From: Dechloromonas sp. A34
GTDB lineage: Bacteria; Pseudomonadota; Gammaproteobacteria; Burkholderiales; Rhodocyclaceae
NCBI RefSeq assembly: GCF_026261605.1
Contig: NZ_CP102486.1
Span: 3,968,001-4,032,000, forward strand
Direction of reading: 5' to 3'
Length of the DNA stretch: 64,000 nt
Made by a program: the position numbers and the translations under genes. Below, piece after piece: positions 58,568-64,000 of this stretch. The notes beneath the pieces are model-generated. The model was given only the letters and a program-made list of their open reading frames with translations, did no database searches and was not told where the DNA came from. How positions within the stretch are numbered: the first letter of the stretch is position 1; every line of letters begins with the position of its first letter.

Positions 58568-61500
58568 GCGCACTGCCCTCCACGCTACTGGCCGACATCA
58601 TGACCCGCGACGTGCTCAGCGTCGCCCCGGAAACCACCTTTCAGGAGGCGGCCGTGTTGATGGCCGGTCAGTGCATCTCCTGCCTGCTCGTTGGTGACGA
58701 GGACGGTACAGCCCGTGGCATCATCACCGAAAGCAACATCCTGCGCGCCCTGCACGACCGGCTGCCAGCGACGATACCGGTCGCCGCCATCATGTCGCAG
58801 CCGCTGATCTGTGCCGCCCCCGAGCTCGATCTGCTGAGCGCCCGCCTGCTCGTCGAACGCCACCACATCCGTCACCTCGTAGTCCGCGACAGCAATGGCA
58901 AGACGCTCGGCATCGTCAGCGATACCGATTTCCGGATCGCCCTCGGCACCAGCATTTTCCGTCACCTGCAGTCGCTGGCGGGGGTCATGGAGCGCGAAAT
59001 CCCCCACCTGCCGCCAAACGCCCCGCTGGGCGAGGCCATGGCCCGGATGATCGAATTCGCGGCCGATTACCTGATCGTCACCGAACACGGCAAGCCGGTC
59101 GGCATCCTCACCGAGCGCGATATTCCGCGCCTGCTGATGGCACACCCGCACGCTCACGATATTCCGCTCAGCCAGGCCATGAGCTCGCCGGTGCGCGGCA
59201 TTTCAGTCGACCAGTCGGTCACCGCCGCGCTCGAGGCGATGAGCCGCTTTCACCTGCGCCACATGGCGGTCACCGACGCGGATGGCTACATCCAGGGCGT
59301 TATCAGCCAGCGCCGCTTGTTCGAGCAGCTGGCCATGCACCAGCTCGAATCCGCCCTTCACCAGGCGCAGCAGGAACGCGACCGCCTGCGCCTCGAAGCG
59401 CATCTGCAAATGGCACTCGATGCCGTCGGCGGTGGCAGCTGGGAATACCTGCACGAACCCGACCGTCACGTTTTCAGCGCCGGCCTGCTACGCATCATCG
59501 GTGGCACGCCGGGTGATGCCCCGCACACCCTGGCAGAGCGGCTGGCCCGCATTCACCCGGACGACCTGGCGAGCGTGCGCACCGCCCTCGGGGCGGTCGT
59601 CGCCGGGCACTCGGCCAGTCATCTGGTGGAATACCGGATTCGCCACGGCGCCGGCCACTGGGTCTGGGTCGAAGATCGCGGCTCGGTGATCGAGACCCTG
59701 CCCGATGGCTCGCCCGCCATTACCGCCGGCATTCTGATCGACATCTCGGCACGGCGCTCCGAACGCCTCGCCATCGAATCCGAGCGCAGCCGCCTCAGTG
59801 CGCTGCTCAAGGCCCTGCCCGACATGGTCTGGCTGAAGGATCCGGATGGTGTCTATCTCGACTGCAACCCGCGCGCTGCCCGCCTGTTCGGTCGGCCGCC
59901 GGAGGACATTCTCGGGCGGACCGATCACGACTTGCTGGCCAGTGAGCTTGCCGACTTTCTGCGCGATCACGACCGCCAGGCGGTCGAGTGCGGGCAGCCA
60001 CACTGCGTCGAGGAGCTTCTGCACTTTCCTGATGGCCACGTCGAACGGCACGAAACGACCAAGACCGCGGTCCATGGCGCTGATGGCAGCCTGCTCGGCG
60101 TCCTCGGCATCGCCCACGACATCACCGAGCGCGAAGCCAACCGCGAGCAGATCGCCAGCCAGAATCGCGCTCTTCGCCTGATGAGCGGCATTGCCCAGGC
60201 CTTGGTTCGTCACCCCGACGAAACCGCCATGCTCCGCGAAATCTGCACCATCTTCGTCGAAACCGGCGGATACCGTATGGCCTGGGTCGGCGAAGCCCGC
60301 GCCGACGCCGAGCAGCGGGTCGTGCCGATTGCCGAATCCGGCTTCGTCGAAGGCTACCTGAGCAATCTCGATATCCGCTGGAGCGATACGCCAGCCGGTC
60401 ATGGCCCGACCGGCCGCGCCATCCGCAGCGGAGTCCCCTGCATTGTCCACAATCTCCACCACGACCCGGCCTTCGCCCCCTGGCGCGAAGCCGCCCTGAA
60501 CCTGGGCTACCAGTCGTCGGCCGCCCTTCCCTTGCGCGTGGACGGCCGGATCGTCGGCGCCCTCAACCTCTATGCCGAGCACCCCGATCAATTCGGCGAC
60601 GAGGAACTGACGCTGCTCGGCAATCTGAGCGGCGAAGTCGGCCTCGGCCTGACCATGCAACGCTCCCGCCAGGCCCTGGCACGCAGCGAGGCCAACCTGC
60701 TGCAAGCCCAGCGGATGGCCGGCATTGGCCATTACAACTACGACCCGGCGACCGACCGCTGGATCGGCTCGCCGGTACTCGACGACATCTTCGGCATCAC
60801 TGCCGATTACCCGCATACCGCCCACGGCTGGCTCGAACGGGTCCATCCCGACGATCGCCCGCGGATGGCCGGCTACCTGCGCGAGCAGGTGCTCGGGCAC
60901 GAGCTCGGCTTCGACAACGAGTACCGGATCGTTCGCCACTGCGACGGGCAGGTGCGCTGGGTGCATGGCATCGGCGAACTGAACCTCGACGACCAGGGAC
61001 AGGTCGGCCGCATGTTTGGCACCATCCTCGATATCAGCGAGCGGCGCAAGGCTGAGGAAGAACTGCGCAAGCTGTCGCTGGCCATCGAGCAGACCCCGCA
61101 CAGCATCATCATCACCAATACCGAGCACCGGATCGAATACGTCAATGACGCCTTCGTGCGCAAGTCCGGCTACCGCCGGGAAGAAGCCATCGGCCGTACG
61201 CCGCGGATGCTCAGCTCGGGCACAACGCCGGCCACGACCTATCGCTCCCTGCAGCAGGCGCTGGCCCGGGGCGAGAGCTGGCGCGGGGAATTCCGCAACC
61301 GGCACAAGGATGGCACGGAGGTCGAGGAATTCGCGATCATTTCCCCGGTCCGCCAGCCGGATGGCCGGATCACCCATTTCCTGGCGATCGAGGAAGACAT
61401 CACCGACAAGAAACGGACACAGGCCGAACTCGAGCGCCATCGCCTGCATCTCGAAACCCTGGTCGCCGAGCGCACCATCGAACTGAGCCGGGCGAAAGAG

Positions 61501-63288
61501 GAAGCCGAATCGGCCAGCCGAACGAAGAGCGCCTTCCTGGCCAACATGAGCCACGAGATCCGCACACCGATGAATGCCATCATGGGTCTCACCCACATCG
61601 CGCTACGCGAACCGGGCGTCGCCCCGGAACAGCGCGAGCGCCTGAGCAAGGTGGGCAGCGCGGCTCGACACCTGCTGTCGATCATCAACGACATTCTCGA
61701 CATCTCGAAAATAGAGGCCGGAAAAATGCTGCTCGAAAACACCGATTTTTCGCTGCGCCAGGTAGTCGAGGCCGCCTACAACCTGATCGCCGAACGGGCT
61801 GCCGCCAAGCAGCTACCGGTCAGCTGCGAGATCGATCCGCAACTGCCGGCCCTGCTGCGCGGCGACCCGCTGCGTATCCAGCAGATCCTGGTCAATTTCC
61901 TGTCCAACGCGGTCAAATTTACCGAACGCGGCAACATCGCCCTCAAGGTACGAGGCCTCGGCGAGGACAAAAACGGCTGGCGGGTCCGCTTCGCGGTCAG
62001 CGATACCGGCCCTGGCATCCCGCCCGCTGTTCAGGCGCGGCTCTTCGTTCCCTTCGAGCAGGCCGATACCTCGACCACCCGGCGCTACGGCGGCACCGGT
62101 CTTGGCCTGGCGATCAGCGGCCGGCTGGCCGAAGCGATGCGCGGGGAGATCGACGTCGACAGCACACCGGGCCAGGGCAGCACCTTCGCCCTGAACATCC
62201 TGCTGTCACCAGCCAGCCAGGCGCATCCGTTGCCGGCCAACCCGCCCACCGATCAGCCGCTGCGCTTTCGCGCCGATACGCGCATCCTGCTCGCCGAGGA
62301 CAACCCGATCAACGAAGAGGTCGCCAGCGAACTGCTCCGCGCCATCGGCCTCGAACCAGACATCGCCCGCGACGGCGGCGAAGCGATCAGCCTGGCCAGC
62401 GCCCAGCGCTACGACCTGGTGCTGATGGATGTCCAGATGCCGGTCATCGACGGCCTTGAAGCCACCCGCCAGCTACGCGCCCTGCCCGGCTGGTCGGCGG
62501 TGCCGATCCTGGCGATGACCGCCAACGCCTTCGAAGACGACCGGGCGTGCTGCCTGGCCGCCGGCATGAACGATCACATTGCCAAACCGGTCGAACCGGA
62601 GGTGCTGTTTGCCAGCCTTGCCCACTGGCTCCCGGCCAGCCTGCGCCTCGCCGCGATCAGCACCCCGGCCGCGACATCGCTCGATGAGCCGGCGCTGCGC
62701 GCCGCGCTGGTCGCCGTTCCCGGCCTCGACAGCACTTTCGGGCTGCACTCGGTGCGCAATCGGCTGAGCAGCTATTGCCGCCTGCTCCACCGCTTTGCCG
62801 AGAGCCACGACGGCGACTTTGCGCTGATCCGGCAGAAGCTGGTCGACGGAGAAACCGCCGAAGCCCGGCGCCTCGCCCACTCGTTGAAAGGCGCTGCCGG
62901 CACACTAGGTGCCGTCGCCGTCCAGCAATCGGCCACCGCCCTCGAACGGGCGATCAAGGACAAGCTGCCGTCCGCCGCACTTGAGCCGCTGATTGCGCAG
63001 ACTGCCGCCGACTATGATCAGTTGCAGCATCACCTGCTGGCGCTGTTGCCGCCCCCTGCCGCCCCGGCCGAAACCGGCAGTTCACCCGCCGCGCCCGAAG
63101 TGCTGGCTGAATTGCGCCGCCTGCTCGAGGCCGGCGATGTCGGCATCCAGCAATTGATTCACCGCCACGGTTCGGCCCTGCGCAGCTTCCTGGGTGCAAA
63201 CCACGCGGCTTTCGAACGACTGGTCGAACGCTTCGATTTCGAAGCTGCCCTCGCCCTGCTCGACGCCAGCCAGCCCTCCGTAAGCTAA
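58564..63288 (+). CDS. very large CBS-PAS-GAF hybrid histidine kinase with HPt
   Basis: This 1,574-residue protein has no TM helix. In order it has four CBS motifs (two Bateman modules, about 5-260; [19 protein letters not shown]), two PAS domains (270-520), a GAF domain (540-690), two PAS domains (700-960), HisKA with His at about 997 ([15 protein letters not shown]), HATPase, a receiver with Asp near 1289 ([13 protein letters not shown]), an HPt domain with His near 1439 ([11 protein letters not shown]), and an extra helical end. CBS pairs usually bind adenosine nucleotides, suggesting energy sensing. The start is TTG 58564 overlapping the previous stop. Confidence 0.92.
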   Translation: MSALPSTLLADIMTRDVLSVAPETTFQEAAVLMAGQCISCLLVGDEDGTARGIITESNILRALHDRLPATIPVAAIMSQPLICAAPELDLLSARLLVERHHIRHLVVRDSNGKTLGIVSDTDFRIALGTSIFRHLQSLAGVMEREIPHLPPNAPLGEAMARMIEFAADYLIVTEHGKPVGILTERDIPRLLMAHPHAHDIPLSQAMSSPVRGISVDQSVTAALEAMSRFHLRHMAVTDADGYIQGVISQRRLFEQLAMHQLESALHQAQQERDRLRLEAHLQMALDAVGGGSWEYLHEPDRHVFSAGLLRIIGGTPGDAPHTLAERLARIHPDDLASVRTALGAVVAGHSASHLVEYRIRHGAGHWVWVEDRGSVIETLPDGSPAITAGILIDISARRSERLAIESERSRLSALLKALPDMVWLKDPDGVYLDCNPRAARLFGRPPEDILGRTDHDLLASELADFLRDHDRQAVECGQPHCVEELLHFPDGHVERHETTKTAVHGADGSLLGVLGIAHDITEREANREQIASQNRALRLMSGIAQALVRHPDETAMLREICTIFVETGGYRMAWVGEARADAEQRVVPIAESGFVEGYLSNLDIRWSDTPAGHGPTGRAIRSGVPCIVHNLHHDPAFAPWREAALNLGYQSSAALPLRVDGRIVGALNLYAEHPDQFGDEELTLLGNLSGEVGLGLTMQRSRQALARSEANLLQAQRMAGIGHYNYDPATDRWIGSPVLDDIFGITADYPHTAHGWLERVHPDDRPRMAGYLREQVLGHELGFDNEYRIVRHCDGQVRWVHGIGELNLDDQGQVGRMFGTILDISERRKAEEELRKLSLAIEQTPHSIIITNTEHRIEYVNDAFVRKSGYRREEAIGRTPRMLSSGTTPATTYRSLQQALARGESWRGEFRNRHKDGTEVEEFAIISPVRQPDGRITHFLAIEEDITDKKRTQAELERHRLHLETLVAERTIELSRAKEEAESASRTKSAFLANMSHEIRTPMNAIMGLTHIALREPGVAPEQRERLSKVGSAARHLLSIINDILDISKIEAGKMLLENTDFSLRQVVEAAYNLIAERAAAKQLPVSCEIDPQLPALLRGDPLRIQQILVNFLSNAVKFTERGNIALKVRGLGEDKNGWRVRFAVSDTGPGIPPAVQARLFVPFEQADTSTTRRYGGTGLGLAISGRLAEAMRGEIDVDSTPGQGSTFALNILLSPASQAHPLPANPPTDQPLRFRADTRILLAEDNPINEEVASELLRAIGLEPDIARDGGEAISLASAQRYDLVLMDVQMPVIDGLEATRQLRALPGWSAVPILAMTANAFEDDRACCLAAGMNDHIAKPVEPEVLFASLAHWLPASLRLAAISTPAATSLDEPALRAALVAVPGLDSTFGLHSVRNRLSSYCRLLHRFAESHDGDFALIRQKLVDGETAEARRLAHSLKGAAGTLGAVAVQQSATALERAIKDKLPSAALEPLIAQTAADYDQLQHHLLALLPPPAAPAETGSSPAAPEVLAELRRLLEAGDVGIQQLIHRHGSALRSFLGANHAAFERLVERFDFEAALALLDASQPSVS

Positions 63289-63341
63289 AGCGGCCGAACC
63301 GGGCCGCGAGCCACCTAGTACAACATAGGCACAGGCTGGCA

Positions 63342-64000
63342 CTAGAGGCGGATGGCGGCTTCGACCTCGTTGCCCCGGCCACGATATTCGAGGCGGTCGA
63401 AGCTGATCATCCGCGACATGGCGATCCCGCGCCCGTGCGTATCGAAAGCGCGCTCCGGGCTCATTTCGAGATAGCCCTGCCAGTTGAAGCCAGCCCCCTG
63501 GTCGCGAATCACGAAGCGCAGTTCGCCGTCGACACGGCGCACCTCGACCTCGACCCGGCGTTGCCCCAGGTCGGGCGAGGCCAGGCGTTGTTCGATTTCA
63601 TCATGCAGGCGGTCGGTCTCGATCAGCACCGATTTCTGCTGGTAGCCGATCGCCAGGTTGCCATGCTCGACGGCGTTGAGCATCAGTTCCGAGAGGCCGA
63701 GTACGACCCTTCCGGGCTCGGGCGCCGTGTTGGCGAGCAGTGCCGCCAGTCGCCGCGCCTCATCCGGCGTGTGATAGACGAAGCGGGCCTCGGCCAGACA
63801 GGATAGAACCTGCCCCTGGCGCTTGACCTCGTCCTCGAGTTCCTTGTGGCCCCGGTAATCGCGGGTGGCTGCAGCGACAATGGCGAGCAGCGTGTCGGCC
63901 GAGAAAGGCTTGGTCAGGTAATAGTAGGCGCCAGCGCGGAGGCCTTCGAGGACATCGCTATCGGCCGTCATGCCGGTCTGCATGATCACCGGCACATGGC
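63342..64000 (-). CDS. response regulator with serine-kinase-like ATPase domain (N terminus beyond window)
   Basis: The frame is open to the window edge. The visible 219 residues start in the fourth strand of a receiver domain (VPVIMQTGMTADSD, switch Lys in YYLTKPFSAD), so the phospho-accepting Asp is outside. A linker helix follows, then a HATPase_c domain of the RsbW/SpoIIAB type: N box SELMLNAVEHGNLAIG, G1 VIRDQGAGFNW, and GRGIAMSRMI. Such proteins couple phosphorylation to anti-sigma-like control. It faces the hybrid kinase across a 53-base gap. Confidence 0.85.
   Translation of the reverse strand, partial: HVPVIMQTGMTADSDVLEGLRAGAYYYLTKPFSADTLLAIVAAATRDYRGHKELEDEVKRQGQVLSCLAEARFVYHTPDEARRLAALLANTAPEPGRVVLGLSELMLNAVEHGNLAIGYQQKSVLIETDRLHDEIEQRLASPDLGQRRVEVEVRRVDGELRFVIRDQGAGFNWQGYLEMSPERAFDTHGRGIAMSRMISFDRLEYRGRGNEVEAAIRL

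Overview
The window looks like the chromosome of a Betaproteobacterium, most likely Rhodocyclales (Dechloromonas/Azonexus-like). The basis is the gene order ndk-rlmN-pilF-rodZ-ispG-hisS-TPR-bamB-der-hfq-hflX-hflK-hflC-hisZ-purA, the strong GC3 bias, and the mix of flavocytochrome c sulfide dehydrogenase, Tad pilus and DctSR-controlled dicarboxylate uptake. The genus is an inference; no 16S rRNA gene is present. I see no phage, insertion sequence or CRISPR array.

Layout. (1) 1-6140: periplasmic sulfur/redox region: end of a cytochrome fccA, fccB, a chemoreceptor, a cytochrome c4 divergent from a SoxH-like metallohydrolase, a small monohaem cytochrome and a thioredoxin-fold protein. (2) 6111-11633: a DMT permease, rlmB, a Cys-rich hemerythrin, rnr, and a divergent tRNA-Leu(CAG) whose promoter overlaps the rnr start codon. 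(3) 11641-27065: a long leftward housekeeping series from ndk to purA, mostly with 4-nt stop/start overlaps, covering RNA modification, pilus and cell-shape assembly, isoprenoid, histidine and purine synthesis, outer-membrane assembly, Hfq, HflX and the HflKC complex. (4) 27138-35274: two C4-dicarboxylate uptake systems (TRAP DctPQM and symporter DctA) next to the DctS/DctR two-component system, with a shared palindrome upstream of both transporters. (5) 35275-45908: a complete Tad/Flp pilus locus in two convergent blocks (cpaB to tadG rightward; flp-tadV-tadE leftward), followed by a diguanylate cyclase. (6) 47383-53911: trxA, rho with a C-rich leader, rpmE, a GT39-like membrane protein, orn, an M48 protease and rsgA. 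(7) 54003-64000: a signalling cluster of an HD-GYP response regulator, two very large hybrid histidine kinases and the end of an opposing response regulator with an ATPase domain.

Four genes (hisZ, hflK, rodZ and the first hybrid kinase) are each broken by an apparent one-base loss in or next to a G/C run. In every case the protein resumes cleanly in the next frame. Because three of them sit in otherwise intact conserved operons, I read these mainly as consensus errors of the assembly and annotate the genes across the shift.

The most interesting biological signals are the ATTGTGG-N4-CCACAAT palindromes linking DctSR to both dicarboxylate transporters, a 19-codon ORF that exactly bridges tadB and tadC, the hemerythrin with a five-cysteine cluster, and the tRNA-Leu promoter lying over the rnr start codon.
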